Notes: generated by a model from the letters alone, not told the origin. Positions 37,351-49,581 are shown, counted from the first letter of the stretch. The stretch: DNA of 64,000 nucleotides from Citrobacter amalonaticus (GCF_018323885.1 NZ_AP024585.1:1922001-1986000); one strand, 5' to 3'. Numbers and translations: made by a program.

Positions 37351-38112
37351 TTACTCGACAGGCTGAGGACGAGTCGGTCCAGCAGAGGCACTGTGCGAGG
37401 CAGTGTGACCACCTGCGGCGCCTTTACCATCAAAGGCGAAAGCAGGGCGCTGCCAGTCACTGTGGCGTGGCGCTTCAGGCACATATTCCGGCGCTGGCGC
37501 ACGGGTCATCGGTGCGGTTGCGTGGCTGTGCTCAGCAACAGATTCTGCCACGACTGGCGCTGCGGCTTCTGCGACCGGTGCAACGACAACGGGTTCGGAT
37601 ACTGGCGCAGGCGCTGTGGGGGCTTCAACGATCACTGGCGCTGCAACCGGTTCTGCAATGACTTCAGGCTCCGCAACCACTTCAGGTTCAACGGCGACAG
37701 GTTCAGCCGCAACCACGTCAGGCACGACAGTCATTGTTTCAGGCTCGACCGTAACCACGTCTGGTGTCTCTTCAACGACCGGAGCGGTTTCCTGCGTTTC
37801 AGCGACAGGCTCTGCCTGAGCGGCAACCTCTTCGGCGACCGGCACATCGGCGTCGGCAATCACCTGCGGCTGTTCAACCACCGGGGCGGCAATAACTTCC
37901 GGATGCGTCGTTTCAACCACGGCTTCAGCCTGAACCGGCGCTTCTGCTACCGTTTCAACGACAGTTTCAACGGCGGGTTCGACTGCGGAAACAGCTTCAA
38001 CGGCGGCTGCCACGGCTTGCGGTTCGGTCACAACAGGCTGGGCCTGTACCTGTTCGATTTCCTGTGCTTCTGGCTGCGCATCCTGAGGACGGGCTACCGG
38101 GTAGCGGACCAC
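37351..38112 (-). pseudogene. rne: Displaced 3' part of rne (C-terminal tail of RNase E)
   Basis: This 250-codon frame encodes the C-terminal end of RNase E, beginning [12 protein letters not shown], which in E. coli follows directly after the ASGKVW sequence (ASGKVWIRYPIVRPQDVQ). It ends HATAPMTRAPAPEYVPEAPR and GKGAAGGHTASH, the region that binds polynucleotide phosphorylase. The middle is a Val/Glu/Ala/Pro-rich low-complexity stretch. It has been put in another frame by a one-base deletion near 38109-38110 and has only a chance GTG, so it is probably not translated on its own. Confidence 0.85.
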
Positions 38113-40643
38113 ACTTTGCCGGACGCCATTTCTGGCGAGGCGCAGGCGACAGTCAGCGGCATCGGCGACTGCAGTGGGTAACGTTCGTCACGATAACGAC
38201 GACGACGCTGGCCGCTCACACGCAGATGACGTGGGGAACGACGCGAACGACGCGGCATACCGGCGTTATCACGTGCTTCACCATTGTCATCCTGCTCTGG
38301 GGTTGCTTCTGTCACGACAGGCAGCGGCACTTTCACCAGTTCAGTGCTTTGCGCTGGCGCAGCCTGTGCTGCAACTGGTGCGACAACGTTCTCTTCCGTG
38401 GTGGCGGTTTCTACCTCTGCCACTTCTGAGGCCTGGTCGTGGTAACGAACTTTCTGGTTCAGCTGACGCTGTTTACGGCGCGGCTGAGCCTGACGAACGC
38501 GCTCTTCCTGTTCGGTCTCTGGAGTCTGCTGCTCATCAAGATTCAGCGCTTTTACTTCCTGCTGAGCCTGACGTTTATCATCACTGCGACGGCGGTTACG
38601 TTCGCGACGTGGCTGCTGCTGCTGCTCATCACCAGACTTTGCTTTATCCGCTACGTCGGTCGCTTGCTGACGGTTATCACGGTTTTCGGCATTCTGCTGC
38701 GCATTACGGCGGTTACGGCGATTCTCGTCGCGGTTCTCGCCATTTTCTGAACGTTCGCCACGGTTATCGCGGTTGTCACGACGTTCGTTGCGATCGTTAC
38801 GGTCACGACGGTTGTTCTGGCGTTTACGGCGATCCTGCTGACGCTCCGGCTTCTCCGCGGCTTTCGGCGCTGGCTGCTCGGCAGGTTTCACTTCTTCACT
38901 ACCGCTGAACAGCGATTTCAGTGCGCCAAAGAAACGGCTCAGCAGCCCCGGCTCTGCCGGAGCGGCTGGCGCAACGGCGGCCTTCGGCGCAGCGGCTTTC
39001 ACTGGCGGTTCGGCAGGCGTTGGCGCAGGCGGAACTTCTGGCATCGCGAAGGTGGCAAGAGCGGGCTGCTCAGGACGTTTACGCTCGGCGAACTCTTCTT
39101 CAGACGGTAACGCCATCGCTTCTTCATGCAGCTTCGGCAGCATGTAGCTCAGAGTCGGCGTCTCTTCACCTTTACGCACGCGCAGTACGGAGTAGTGCGG
39201 CGTCTCCATTTGATCGTTAGGTACGATCACGCAACGCACGCCATCCTGTCGGGTTTCAATCGCATTAACGGCAGTACGTTTTTCGTTGAGCAGATAGGAG
39301 GCAATTGGCACTGGGACAATCGCGTGGACTTCCTGAGTATTCTCTTTCAGCGCTTCTTCTTCAATCAGACGCAGAATAGACAGGGACAGCGACTCGTTAT
39401 CACGCACGGTGCCGGTACCGCTACAGCGTGGGCAGACGTGATGGCTGGACTCGCCCAGCGACGGGCTCAGGCGCTGACGGGACATTTCCAGCAGGCCGAA
39501 GCGTGAAATATGGCTGATCTGGATACGCGCACGATCCTGGCGGACCGCTTCACGCAGACGGTTTTCCACCGCACGCTGATGGCGTACCGGGGTCATATCA
39601 ATGAAGTCGATAACGATCAGGCCGCCGAGGTCACGCAGGCGCAACTGACGGGCGATCTCATCGGCCGCTTCCAGGTTAGTGTTGAACGCCGTTTCTTCAA
39701 TATCGCCGCCGCGGGTTGCGCGAGCGGAGTTAATGTCGATGGCGGTTAACGCTTCGGTGCTGTCGATAACGATAGAGCCGCCGGAAGGCAGACGCACTTC
39801 ACGCTGGAACGCGGATTCAATCTGCGACTCGATCTGATAGTGGCTGAACAGCGGGATTTCACCGGTGTAAAGTTTGATTTTGCTGCTGAAATCCGGACGA
39901 CCTAACGCCGCAATATGCTGGCGCGCCAGTTCGAGCACTTTCGGGTTATCGATAAGGATTTCACCGATATCCTGACGCAGATAGTCGCGGAAGGCGCGAA
40001 CAATCACGTTGCTCTCCTGATGGATCAGGAACGGAGCAGGGCGGCTTTCCGCGGCTTTCTGAATGGCTTCCCAGTGTTTCAGACGGAAGCTTAAGTCCCA
40101 CTGCAGCGCTTCGGCAGATTTGCCTACGCCCGCAGTACGTACAATAAGACCCATGCCATCAGGCAGTTCAAGGCTTGCCAGCGCTTCTTTCAGCTCGGTA
40201 CGGTCGTCGCCTTCGATGCGACGAGAGATACCCCCCGCACGCGGGTTGTTTGGCATCAGAACCAGATAGCTGCCCGCCAGGCTGATAAAAGTGGTCAGGG
40301 CAGCGCCTTTGTTGCCACGTTCTTCTTTATCAATCTGAACAATAACTTCCTGGCCTTCGCGCAGCACATCTTTGATGTTTGGACGACCATGAGCGTTGTA
40401 ATTAGCGGGGAAATATTCGCGGGCAATTTCTTTTAACGGGAGGAAACCGTGACGTTCAGCGCCGTAATCAACAAAAGCCGCTTCCAGACTCGGTTCAATA
40501 CGGGTAATTTTGCCTTTATAGATGTTCGCTTTTTTCTGTTCATGTCCAGGACTTTCAATATCCAGGTCGTACAGACGCTGCCCATCTACAAGGGCAACAC
40601 GCAACTCTTCCTGCTGAGTTGCGTTGATTAACATTCTTTTCAT
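38094..40643 (-). CDS. rne: Ribonuclease E, truncated by frameshift
   Basis: The first 845 residues of RNase E are intact: S1 RNA-binding domain (about 39-119), the catalytic DNase I-like domain with metal ligands in [13 protein letters not shown] (Asp303) and [10 protein letters not shown] (Asp346), and the zinc-link CPRC (Cys404, Cys407). After it come the membrane-binding helix ([15 protein letters not shown]), Arg-rich RNA-binding regions and the enolase-binding region ending ASGKVW. The frame then reads SATR and stops. Adding one G to the GG at 38109-38110 would restore the tail and give a 1097-residue protein (E. coli 1061). The enzyme starts mRNA decay and rRNA/tRNA processing and is the scaffold of the degradosome. 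Confidence 0.93.
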   Translation of the reverse strand: MKRMLINATQQEELRVALVDGQRLYDLDIESPGHEQKKANIYKGKITRIEPSLEAAFVDYGAERHGFLPLKEIAREYFPANYNAHGRPNIKDVLREGQEVIVQIDKEERGNKGAALTTFISLAGSYLVLMPNNPRAGGISRRIEGDDRTELKEALASLELPDGMGLIVRTAGVGKSAEALQWDLSFRLKHWEAIQKAAESRPAPFLIHQESNVIVRAFRDYLRQDIGEILIDNPKVLELARQHIAALGRPDFSSKIKLYTGEIPLFSHYQIESQIESAFQREVRLPSGGSIVIDSTEALTAIDINSARATRGGDIEETAFNTNLEAADEIARQLRLRDLGGLIVIDFIDMTPVRHQRAVENRLREAVRQDRARIQISHISRFGLLEMSRQRLSPSLGESSHHVCPRCSGTGTVRDNESLSLSILRLIEEEALKENTQEVHAIVPVPIASYLLNEKRTAVNAIETRQDGVRCVIVPNDQMETPHYSVLRVRKGEETPTLSYMLPKLHEEAMALPSEEEFAERKRPEQPALATFAMPEVPPAPTPAEPPVKAAAPKAAVAPAAPAEPGLLSRFFGALKSLFSGSEEVKPAEQPAPKAAEKPERQQDRRKRQNNRRDRNDRNERRDNRDNRGERSENGENRDENRRNRRNAQQNAENRDNRQQATDVADKAKSGDEQQQQPRRERNRRRSDDKRQAQQEVKALNLDEQQTPETEQEERVRQAQPRRKQRQLNQKVRYHDQASEVAEVETATTEENVVAPVAAQAAPAQSTELVKVPLPVVTEATPEQDDNGEARDNAGMPRRSRRSPRHLRVSGQRRRRYRDERYPLQSPMPLTVACASPEMASGKVWSATR

Positions 40644-41005
40644 CGTAACTTACTCATTATTCTTACATTGACGACTAAGCTGCGGGCAGAGTATTGCCTT
40701 TCCGGGTGTGAACCGATGGCCTCGTGTCTATTCGCGTCGCCAACCTCACGGTTATCGTCAGCTCAAAGAGGCGCAGAGTGTCGGTTGCCTGCATTTCATA
40801 CGGAAACGCAGCGCAATTATCAGGGGAACCGCCTGGGTATTACTCTCCAGAGAAGATCCGATCTACCGGTAAGGACTGCAACCCGCAGCCCGCTAACTGT
40901 CTGAAAGATCAATACGTCTTACGCCATTGCTGCGTGGATGATCGTCCGGACAAAATTGGGTCTTTCCGTAAAATTCCTTGTTTTAACAAGATTCAGCACG
41001 GAAGC
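40644..41005 (-). promoter_or_regulatory. rne 5' untranslated leader
   Basis: About 362 bases separate the predicted transcription start from the rne ATG, matching the 361-base leader of E. coli. There the leader folds into hairpins that RNase E binds and cleaves to regulate its own mRNA. I did not fold this sequence; length and position support the call. Confidence 0.7.
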
Positions 41006-41011
41006 GGTGAC

Positions 41012-41041
41012 ATTATTCCACTGCTAACCTTGTTATAGCAA
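41012..41041 (-). promoter_or_regulatory. rne promoter
   Basis: On the minus strand TTGCTA and AATAAT are spaced by 18 bases. The sequence around them (CTTGCTATAACAAGG) is like the E. coli rne p1 promoter, as I recall it, and the distance to the start codon fits. Confidence 0.7.
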
Positions 41042-41216
41042 GATGACTTTTACCATTTATCACCCGCTTACTCACAGTTTTTTCACTTATGCGCGGTGAT
41101 TGGTTTAATAACCACCAAATCAGTCATGAAACACGTGAGTGACGAAGGATAAAGATAAATATAAGCATAGAAAAATGAGTGGCGCTAATCCTTGTGGCTA
41201 TTTAGAATCGGCCCCC
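41042..41216. other. Divergent region upstream of rluC
   Basis: This stretch holds the rluC promoter and leader and lies next to the rne promoter. The open frame runs 26 codons upstream of the rluC start but does not match the family. I see no clear hairpin or operator. Confidence 0.5.
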
Positions 41217-42170
41217 ATGAAAACAGAGACTCCATCCGTAAGAATTGTTGCTATTACTGCTGACGAAGCGGGGCAACGCATTGATAATTTTTTGCGCACA
41301 CAGCTCAAAGGTGTGCCGAAAAGTATGATTTATCGCATTTTGCGTAAAGGCGAAGTGCGGGTGAATAAAAAACGCATCAAACCCGAATACAAACTGGAAG
41401 CGGGTGATGAAGTGCGCATTCCGCCGGTTCGCGTGGCGGAGCGTGAAGAAGAGGCCGTCTCGCCGCATCTGCAAAAAGTGGCGGCGCTGGCGGACGTTAT
41501 CCTTTATGAAGACGACCATATTCTGGTGCTGAACAAGCCGTCGGGAACCGCGGTGCATGGCGGCAGCGGGTTAAGCTTTGGCGTGATTGAAGGGTTACGT
41601 GCGCTGCGTCCTGAGGCGCGTTTTCTTGAGCTGGTACACCGTCTTGACCGCGATACGTCGGGCGTGTTGTTGGTCGCGAAGAAACGTTCAGCACTGCGTT
41701 CGCTACATGAGCAACTGCGCGAGAAGGGGATGCAAAAAGATTATCTCGCCCTGGTGCGCGGGCAATGGCAGTCGCATGTCAAAACGGTACAGGCACCGTT
41801 ATTGAAGAACATTCTGCAAAGCGGCGAGCGTATTGTGCGGGTGAATCAGGAAGGCAAACCGTCGGAAACGCGTTTTAAGGTGGAAGAACGTTACGCGTTC
41901 GCCACGCTGGTTCGCTGTAGCCCGGTGACGGGCCGCACACACCAGATTCGCGTGCACACTCAGTACGCGGGTCATCCGATTGCTTTTGACGATCGCTACG
42001 GTGACCGCGAGTTCGATAAGCAACTGGCAGGGACCGGATTGTCGCGTCTGTTCCTGCATGCAGCAGCACTGAAATTTACCCACCCGGGTACGGGTGAGGT
42101 GCTGCGCATTGAAGCGCCGATGGACGACCAACTGAAGCGCTGTTTACAGGTGTTACGTAAGCCGGCCTGA
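41217..42170 (+). CDS. rluC: 23S rRNA pseudouridine synthase RluC
   Basis: A 317-residue pseudouridine synthase (E. coli 319) that modifies U955, U2504 and U2580 of 23S rRNA. An S4 RNA-binding domain covers about residues 20-80, and the RluA-type catalytic domain has the motif HRLDRDTSG with catalytic Asp144. The start giving MKTETPSV matches E. coli. It is divergent from rne and ends before a palindromic element. Confidence 0.96.
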   Translation: MKTETPSVRIVAITADEAGQRIDNFLRTQLKGVPKSMIYRILRKGEVRVNKKRIKPEYKLEAGDEVRIPPVRVAEREEEAVSPHLQKVAALADVILYEDDHILVLNKPSGTAVHGGSGLSFGVIEGLRALRPEARFLELVHRLDRDTSGVLLVAKKRSALRSLHEQLREKGMQKDYLALVRGQWQSHVKTVQAPLLKNILQSGERIVRVNQEGKPSETRFKVEERYAFATLVRCSPVTGRTHQIRVHTQYAGHPIAFDDRYGDREFDKQLAGTGLSRLFLHAAALKFTHPGTGEVLRIEAPMDDQLKRCLQVLRKPA

Positions 42171-42187
42171 TGCGCATTTATCGCGCT

Positions 42188-42230
42188 AAACCTGCCGGAT
42201 AAGACGACTACGTCGCCATCCGGCAGGTTT
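42188..42230. repeat. REP-like palindrome between rluC and yceF
   Basis: A perfect 13-bp inverted repeat AAACCTGCCGGAT / ATCCGGCAGGTTT encloses 17 bases (starting AAGACGACTACG). It separates the convergent rluC and yceF. The sequence is typical of REP units of this genus-group and could also stop transcription. Confidence 0.75.
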
Positions 42231-42277
42231 ACGCCTGAAGGCGTTGTATTCTCCCGCCTACTGGATAGTGCCATTAA

Positions 42278-42862
42278 TCAGGTTTTCAGCGGGTTCATCT
42301 CTTCCCGACGTAACATCTGGCACAGTGCGATCAGCGGTAAACCAATCAGCGTGTTTGGGTCTCGCCCCTCTAAGCGCTCAAAGAGCGCAATCCCCAGACC
42401 TTCGCTTTTAAAACTCCCTGCGCAGTGCAGCGGGCGTTCTTTACGCACGTAGTCTTCAATTTCCGCTTCACTGAGATGGCGGAAGTGAACGTCAAAGGGT
42501 TCCACCTCGGTCTGTAAATGTCCCGTCGCGGAGTTATACAGCGCCAGACCGGTATAGAACGTAATGATATTGCCGCTGGCTTTGGCTAACTGTTGGCAGG
42601 CTTTCTCTTCTGTTAAGGGCTTACCGGCGATTTCGCCATCCAGTACGCATACCTGATCGGAACCAATAATAAGATGAGACGGAAAGCGGTGAGCCAGCGA
42701 TTGCGCTTTCTCTTGCGCCAGTCGGTTGACTAAGTGGCGAGGACTCTCTCCGGGCATCGGCGTTTCGTCAACCTCAGGGGCCGCGCATTCAAAGGGCATC
42801 GCCAGTTTTTCCAGCAGGGCGCGGCGCCAGGGAGATGTGGAGGCAAGAATGAGATTAGGCAT
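42278..42862 (-). CDS. yceF: m7GTP pyrophosphatase YceF (Maf family)
   Basis: A 194-residue Maf-type nucleotide pyrophosphatase (E. coli 194). The N-terminal [13 protein letters not shown] loop binds substrate and the catalytic aspartate is in [12 protein letters not shown]. The E. coli enzyme hydrolyses m7GTP, probably cleaning up modified nucleotides from RNA decay. It is divergent from yceD. Confidence 0.95.
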   Translation of the reverse strand: MPNLILASTSPWRRALLEKLAMPFECAAPEVDETPMPGESPRHLVNRLAQEKAQSLAHRFPSHLIIGSDQVCVLDGEIAGKPLTEEKACQQLAKASGNIITFYTGLALYNSATGHLQTEVEPFDVHFRHLSEAEIEDYVRKERPLHCAGSFKSEGLGIALFERLEGRDPNTLIGLPLIALCQMLRREEMNPLKT

Positions 42863-42879
42863 ATTTTTTCCACCAGATA

Positions 42880-43019
42880 TAGCGTATTGATGAGAGCCAT
42901 TTTAAACTATGCTCTTCGTCCTTCAGGCGTGCCGTTGTGGCGTCTCCTGAGCGAAAATAAGTCTGTAAACCGCAATGTGTGCGAATTATTGGCAAAAGGC
43001 AACCGCAGGCTGCCTTTTT
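42880..43019 (+). ncRNA. sraB: Possible SraB small RNA in the yceF-yceD gap
   Basis: E. coli SraB (Pke20) maps between yceF and yceD, and this gap has no gene. It ends in a good terminator: an 8-bp stem AAAAGGCA / TGCCTTTT with a 9-base loop (42994-43018). The 5' end is a guess from the start of the conserved-looking segment. The terminator could instead be a leader attenuator of yceD-rpmF, so identity as a free RNA is uncertain. Confidence 0.45.
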
Positions 43020-43059
43020 CTTTGACTATATGACGTTACAAAGTTAATATGCGCGCCCT

Positions 43060-43581
43060 ATGCAAAAGGTAAAATTACCCCTGACTCTTGATCCGGTTCG
43101 TACGGCTCAAAAACGCCTCGATTATGAAGGTATCTATACTTCTGATCTGGTAGAGCGCGTCGCCGATTCTGTAGTCAGTGTGGACAGTGATGTGGAATGC
43201 GCCATGTCGTTTGCTATCGATAACCAACGTCTTGCCGTGATTACCGGTGATGCGAAGGTTTCGGTAACGCTCGCATGTCAGCGTTGCGGGAAGCCGTTTC
43301 CTCATCATGTTCACACAACGTATTGTTTCAGTCCGGTTCGTTCCGACGAACAGGCTGAAGCACTCCCGGAAGCGTATGAGCCGATTGAGGTTAACGAATT
43401 CGGTGAAATCGATCTGCTTGCAATGGTGGAAGATGAAATTATCCTCTCCTTGCCGGTAGTTCCGGTGCATGATTCTGAACACTGTGAAGTGTCCGAGGCG
43501 GACATGGTCTTTGGTGAACTGCCTGATGAAGCGCAAAAACCAAACCCATTTGCCGTATTAGCCAGCTTAAAGCGTAAGTAA
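43060..43581 (+). CDS. yceD: YceD family 23S rRNA accumulation protein
   Basis: A 173-residue DUF177 protein (E. coli 173). In bacteria and plants homologues are needed for normal 23S rRNA accumulation. A Cys pair (CQRCGK) and acidic C-terminal half are visible. It is co-transcribed with rpmF, 16 bases downstream, a pairing that is conserved widely. Confidence 0.93.
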   Translation: MQKVKLPLTLDPVRTAQKRLDYEGIYTSDLVERVADSVVSVDSDVECAMSFAIDNQRLAVITGDAKVSVTLACQRCGKPFPHHVHTTYCFSPVRSDEQAEALPEAYEPIEVNEFGEIDLLAMVEDEIILSLPVVPVHDSEHCEVSEADMVFGELPDEAQKPNPFAVLASLKRK

Positions 43582-43585
43582 TTGA

Positions 43586-43771
<186 letters not shown>

Positions 43772-43917
43772 TCACGCGTTACTCAACGAATTTTACGTAG
43801 CAGGCAGGCTGTTAATGCCTCTTTCGCGTAAGAAACGAAGAGAAACCGTGTGATGAAGCTTAGTGAGGAAATTCCCCGTTGCTGCGGGGAAATACCAAAC
43901 CAGGCGGCGAAACGACT

Positions 43918-44994
43918 TTGACACGTCTAACCCTGGCGTTAGATGTCATGGGGGGTGATTTTGGCCCTTCCGTGACAGTGCCTGCAGCATTGCAGGCACT
44001 GAATTCTAATTCACAACTCACACTTCTTTTAGTCGGGGATCCCGATACTATCACGCCATTACTTGCTAAAGCTGACTTTGAACAACGTTCGCGTCTGCAG
44101 ATTATCCCTGCACAGTCAGTTATCGCCAGTGATGCCCGGCCTTCGCAGGCAATCCGCGCCAGTCGCGGGAGCTCAATGCGTGTGGCGCTGGAACTCGTGA
44201 AGGAAGGGCGAGCACAAGCCTGCATCAGCGCTGGAAATACCGGTGCGCTGATGGGACTTGCAAAATTATTGCTCAAACCGCTCGACGGTATTGAGCGTCC
44301 TGCGCTGGTGACGGTTTTGCCGCATCAGCAGAAAGGGAAGACGGTGGTCCTCGATCTGGGGGCGAACGTCGATTGCGACAGCAAGATGCTGGTGCAATTT
44401 GCCATTATGGGCTCGGTGCTTGCGGAAGAAGTGGTCGGTATTAACAACCCTCGTGTGGCCTTGCTCAACATTGGTGAAGAAGAAACCAAGGGGCTCGACA
44501 GCATTCGGGATGCCTCTGTGGTGCTAAAAACGATCCCTTCCATCAATTACATCGGCTATCTTGAAGCCAATGAGTTATTGACGGGGAAAACGGATGTGCT
44601 GGTATGTGACGGTTTTACAGGCAATGTCACATTAAAGACGATGGAAGGTGTTGTCAGAATGTTCCTTTCACTGCTGAAATCTCAGGGTGAGGGTAAAAAA
44701 CGGTCGTGGTGGCTGCTGATATTAAAACGTTGGTTACAAAAAAGCCTGGCGAGGCGATTCAGTCACCTCAACCCCGACCAGTATAATGGCGCCTGTCTGT
44801 TAGGATTGCGCGGCACGGTGATAAAAAGTCATGGTGCGGCCAATCAGCGAGCGTTTACCGTCGCGATTGAACAGGCAGTGCAGGCGGTGCAGCGACAAGT
44901 TCCTCAGCGAATTGCCGCTCGCCTGGAATCTGTATACCCAGCTGGATTTACAATGCTGGATGCTGGTAATGGCGACACATCGCAGCCACACTGA
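43918..44994 (+). CDS. plsX: Phosphate acyltransferase PlsX
   Basis: A 358-residue acyl-ACP:phosphate acyltransferase (E. coli 356). It makes acyl-phosphate for glycerol-3-phosphate acylation. The N-terminal [12 protein letters not shown] is the family signature. I chose the TTG at 43918 because the protein then starts [13 protein letters not shown] like E. coli; an earlier TTG would add 13 unrelated residues. The C-terminal few residues differ from E. coli. It precedes fabH by 77 bases. Confidence 0.95.
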   Translation: MTRLTLALDVMGGDFGPSVTVPAALQALNSNSQLTLLLVGDPDTITPLLAKADFEQRSRLQIIPAQSVIASDARPSQAIRASRGSSMRVALELVKEGRAQACISAGNTGALMGLAKLLLKPLDGIERPALVTVLPHQQKGKTVVLDLGANVDCDSKMLVQFAIMGSVLAEEVVGINNPRVALLNIGEEETKGLDSIRDASVVLKTIPSINYIGYLEANELLTGKTDVLVCDGFTGNVTLKTMEGVVRMFLSLLKSQGEGKKRSWWLLILKRWLQKSLARRFSHLNPDQYNGACLLGLRGTVIKSHGAANQRAFTVAIEQAVQAVQRQVPQRIAARLESVYPAGFTMLDAGNGDTSQPH

Positions 44995-45071
44995 TTACGG
45001 TGTGGCGTGAGAGCCCCAGCATCTTAGCCGTTGTAATGCGCGGTATATAACCAAAAAGTGACTGAGCGTAC

Positions 45072-46025
45072 ATGTATACAAAGATTATTGGTACTGGCAG
45101 CTATCTGCCTGAACAGGTGCGGACTAACGCCGATCTGGAAAAAATGGTCGATACGTCTGACGAGTGGATTGTCACCCGTACAGGTATTCGTGAACGCCAT
45201 ATTGCTGCGCCGAATGAAACCGTCTCAACGATGGGTTTTACGGCGGCTCAACGCGCGCTGGAAATGGCGGGCATTGATAAAGAACAGATCGGCTTGATTG
45301 TGGTAGCGACCACCTCAGCGACACATGCATTCCCCAGCGCAGCATGCCAGATTCAGAACATGCTGGGCATCAAAGGCTGCCCGGCGTTTGACGTCGCCGC
45401 AGCCTGTGCCGGCTTTACTTACGCATTAAGCGTCGCTGATATGTACGTTAAAACGGGTGCGGTCAAATACGCGCTGGTGGTTGGTTCCGATGTTCTGGCC
45501 CGCACCTGCGATCCAACCGATCGTGGCACAATCATTATTTTTGGCGATGGTGCCGGTGCCGTGGTACTGAGCGCCTCTGACAAGCCGGGCATCATCTCTA
45601 CCCATCTGCATGCTGATGGCCGCTATGGCGAACTGCTGACGCTGCCGAATGCCGATCGCGTGAATCCGGAAAATTCGATTCATTTGACGATGGCAGGCAA
45701 CGAAGTGTTCAAAGTGGCTGTTACCGAACTTGCACACATTGTCGACGAGACACTGGCGGCCAATAACCTGGATCGTTCAGAACTTGACTGGCTGGTTCCG
45801 CATCAGGCTAACCTACGTATCATCAGCGCGACGGCCAAAAAACTGGGCATGTCGATGGACAATGTGGTGGTGACTCTGGACAGACATGGCAACACGTCTG
45901 CGGCCTCCGTTCCTTGCGCGCTGGATGAAGCCGTGCGTGACGGACGTATCAAAGAAGGTCAGCTTGTGTTGCTTGAAGCCTTTGGCGGTGGATTCACCTG
46001 GGGCTCCGCGCTGGTTCGTTTCTAG
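45072..46025 (+). CDS. fabH: Beta-ketoacyl-ACP synthase III FabH
   Basis: A 317-residue thiolase-fold enzyme, the same length as in E. coli, that condenses acetyl-CoA with malonyl-ACP to begin fatty acid synthesis. Catalytic Cys112 lies in [11 protein letters not shown], with His in VPHQANLRI and Asn in RHGNTSAAS. It is in the fab cluster, 15 bases before fabD. Confidence 0.97.
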   Translation: MYTKIIGTGSYLPEQVRTNADLEKMVDTSDEWIVTRTGIRERHIAAPNETVSTMGFTAAQRALEMAGIDKEQIGLIVVATTSATHAFPSAACQIQNMLGIKGCPAFDVAAACAGFTYALSVADMYVKTGAVKYALVVGSDVLARTCDPTDRGTIIIFGDGAGAVVLSASDKPGIISTHLHADGRYGELLTLPNADRVNPENSIHLTMAGNEVFKVAVTELAHIVDETLAANNLDRSELDWLVPHQANLRIISATAKKLGMSMDNVVVTLDRHGNTSAASVPCALDEAVRDGRIKEGQLVLLEAFGGGFTWGSALVRF

Positions 46026-46040
46026 TATAAGGATTTAAAC

Positions 46041-46970
46041 ATGACGCAATTCGCATTTGTGTTCCCTGGACAGGGTTCCCAGACCGTTGGGATGTTAGCC
46101 GATATGGCGGCAAGCTATCCCATCGTCGAAGAGACGTTTGCCGACGCTTCTGCGGCGCTGGGCTATGACCTGTGGGCGCTGACTCAACAGGGGCCGGCTG
46201 AAGAACTGAACAAGACCTGGCAGACGCAGCCTGCGCTGTTAGCCGCGTCCGTTGCGCTGTATCGCGTCTGGCAACAGCAGGGCGGTAAAGCGCCTGTGCT
46301 GATGGCGGGTCATAGCCTTGGTGAATACTCTGCGCTGGTTTGCGCCGGTGTCATTAATTTTGCTGACGCAGTGCGTCTGGTTGAGCTGCGTGGTAAATTC
46401 ATGCAGGAAGCCGTTCCGGAAGGCACAGGCGGTATGTCTGCTATCATCGGTCTCGATGATGCGTCCATTGCAAAAGCGTGCGAAGAAGCCGCAGAAGGCC
46501 AGGTGGTCTCGCCGGTGAACTATAACTCACCGGGACAGGTCGTTATCGCCGGGCATAAAGAAGCCGTTGAGCGTGCTGGTGCCGCCTGTAAAGCCGCCGG
46601 TGCAAAACGTGCGCTGCCGTTACCGGTGAGCGTACCGTCTCACTGTGCGCTGATGAAGCCAGCAGCGGAAAAACTGGCAGCAGAATTAGCGAAAATTACC
46701 TTTAACGCGCCATCTGTACCGGTTATCAACAACGTGGACGTGAAATGTGAAACTGACGCAGACGCCATTCGCGATGCGTTGGTGCGCCAGTTGTACAGTC
46801 CGGTACAGTGGACGAAGAGCGTTGAATTAATGGCGTCTCAGGGTGTCGAGCACCTGTATGAAGTGGGACCAGGTAAAGTGCTTACGGGCCTGACGAAACG
46901 TATTGTTGATACCCTGACTGCCTCGGCTCTGAACGAACCGGCGGCAATGTCGGCGGCACTTGCGCAATAA
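46041..46970 (+). CDS. fabD: Malonyl-CoA:ACP transacylase FabD
   Basis: A 309-residue acyltransferase (E. coli 309). The active serine is Ser92 in AGHSLGEYSAL, with the His around residue 201 (VPSHCALM). It transfers malonyl from CoA to ACP. FabD, FabG and ACP follow in order. Confidence 0.97.
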   Translation: MTQFAFVFPGQGSQTVGMLADMAASYPIVEETFADASAALGYDLWALTQQGPAEELNKTWQTQPALLAASVALYRVWQQQGGKAPVLMAGHSLGEYSALVCAGVINFADAVRLVELRGKFMQEAVPEGTGGMSAIIGLDDASIAKACEEAAEGQVVSPVNYNSPGQVVIAGHKEAVERAGAACKAAGAKRALPLPVSVPSHCALMKPAAEKLAAELAKITFNAPSVPVINNVDVKCETDADAIRDALVRQLYSPVQWTKSVELMASQGVEHLYEVGPGKVLTGLTKRIVDTLTASALNEPAAMSAALAQ

Positions 46971-46982
46971 AAGAGGAACACC

Positions 46983-47717
46983 ATGAGTTTTGAAGGAAAA
47001 ATCGCGCTGGTTACCGGTGCAAGTCGTGGCATTGGCCGCGCAATTGCAGAGACGCTTGTTGCCCGTGGCGCGACCGTTATCGGTACCGCGACCAGCGAAA
47101 GTGGCGCTCAGGCCATCAGCGATTACTTAGGTGCTAAAGGTAAAGGTCTGATGTTGAATGTGACTGATCCAGCATCTATCGAATCTGTTCTGGAAAAAAT
47201 TCGCGCAGAATTTGGTGAAGTGGATATCCTGGTCAATAATGCCGGTATCACACGTGATAACCTGCTGATGCGAATGAAAGATGATGAGTGGAACGATATT
47301 CTCGAAACCAATCTTTCATCTGTTTTCCGCCTGTCAAAAGCGGTAATGCGCGCTATGATGAAAAAGCGTCATGGACGTATTATCACTGTCGGTTCTGTGG
47401 TTGGTACCATGGGAAATGCGGGTCAGACAAACTACGCTGCGGCGAAAGCGGGTCTGATCGGCTTCAGTAAATCGCTGGCACGCGAAGTTGCGTCCCGCGG
47501 TATTACAGTGAACGTTGTTGCTCCGGGCTTTATTGAAACGGACATGACGCGTGCGCTGACTGATGAGCAGCGTGCGGGTACGTTGGCGGCAGTTCCTGCA
47601 GGTCGTCTTGGCGATCCGAAAGAGATCGCCAGTGCGGTTGCATTTTTAGCCTCTGACGAAGCAGGTTACATCACGGGTGAGACTTTGCACGTCAACGGCG
47701 GGATGTATATGGTTTAA
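46983..47717 (+). CDS. fabG: 3-oxoacyl-ACP reductase FabG
   Basis: A 244-residue short-chain dehydrogenase (E. coli 244). The NADPH motif is TGASRGIGRAIA, the NNAG motif is present, and the Ser-Tyr-Lys triad is in GSVVGTMGNAGQTNYAAAKAG. It reduces beta-ketoacyl-ACP. A strong AGAGG site precedes it. Confidence 0.97.
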   Translation: MSFEGKIALVTGASRGIGRAIAETLVARGATVIGTATSESGAQAISDYLGAKGKGLMLNVTDPASIESVLEKIRAEFGEVDILVNNAGITRDNLLMRMKDDEWNDILETNLSSVFRLSKAVMRAMMKKRHGRIITVGSVVGTMGNAGQTNYAAAKAGLIGFSKSLAREVASRGITVNVVAPGFIETDMTRALTDEQRAGTLAAVPAGRLGDPKEIASAVAFLASDEAGYITGETLHVNGGMYMV

Positions 47718-47736
47718 CCACGAGATACGCAAAATC

Positions 47737-47840
47737 ATCCAAATTGTATCAAGGCGGCAAGACCGAAAAGCCGGCGAGCATAGATGACTATGTGACCAGA
47801 GTTTGAGGATGCAGCCAACACAGAGACAATTTGAAGGATA
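47737..47840. repeat. Palindromic intergenic repeat between fabG and acpP
   Basis: About 100 bases bounded by inverted ends CAAATTGT and ACAATTTG, with inner GGCGGCAAG at the left and GCAGCCAAC at the right. The pattern resembles a palindromic element scattered in intergenic regions of Enterobacteriaceae, in which the ends are AAGTTG/CAACTT-like around a variable centre. E. coli K-12 has, to my memory, no copy here. Confidence 0.55.
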
Positions 47841-47994
47841 AAGCGTAGAAAAATATTTGCGTTATTATAGGTCTTGGCCTCAAAATAACGTAAAATCGTG
47901 GTAAGACCTGCCGGGATTTAGTTGCAAATTTTTCAACATTTTATACACTACGAAAACCATCGCGAAAGCGAGTTTTGATAGGAAATTTAAGAGT

Positions 47995-49559
<1,565 letters not shown>

Positions 49560-49581
49560 CCGCCGTTCTGCCTTCCTGGTT

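Noticed and set aside
37393..38181. Long open frame (262 codons) on the plus strand opposite the rne tail.
   Set aside because: It is antisense to the Val/Glu/Ala-rich tail of rne, whose codon bias keeps the opposite frame open. It has a Phe/Arg/Cys-rich composition unlike a real protein.
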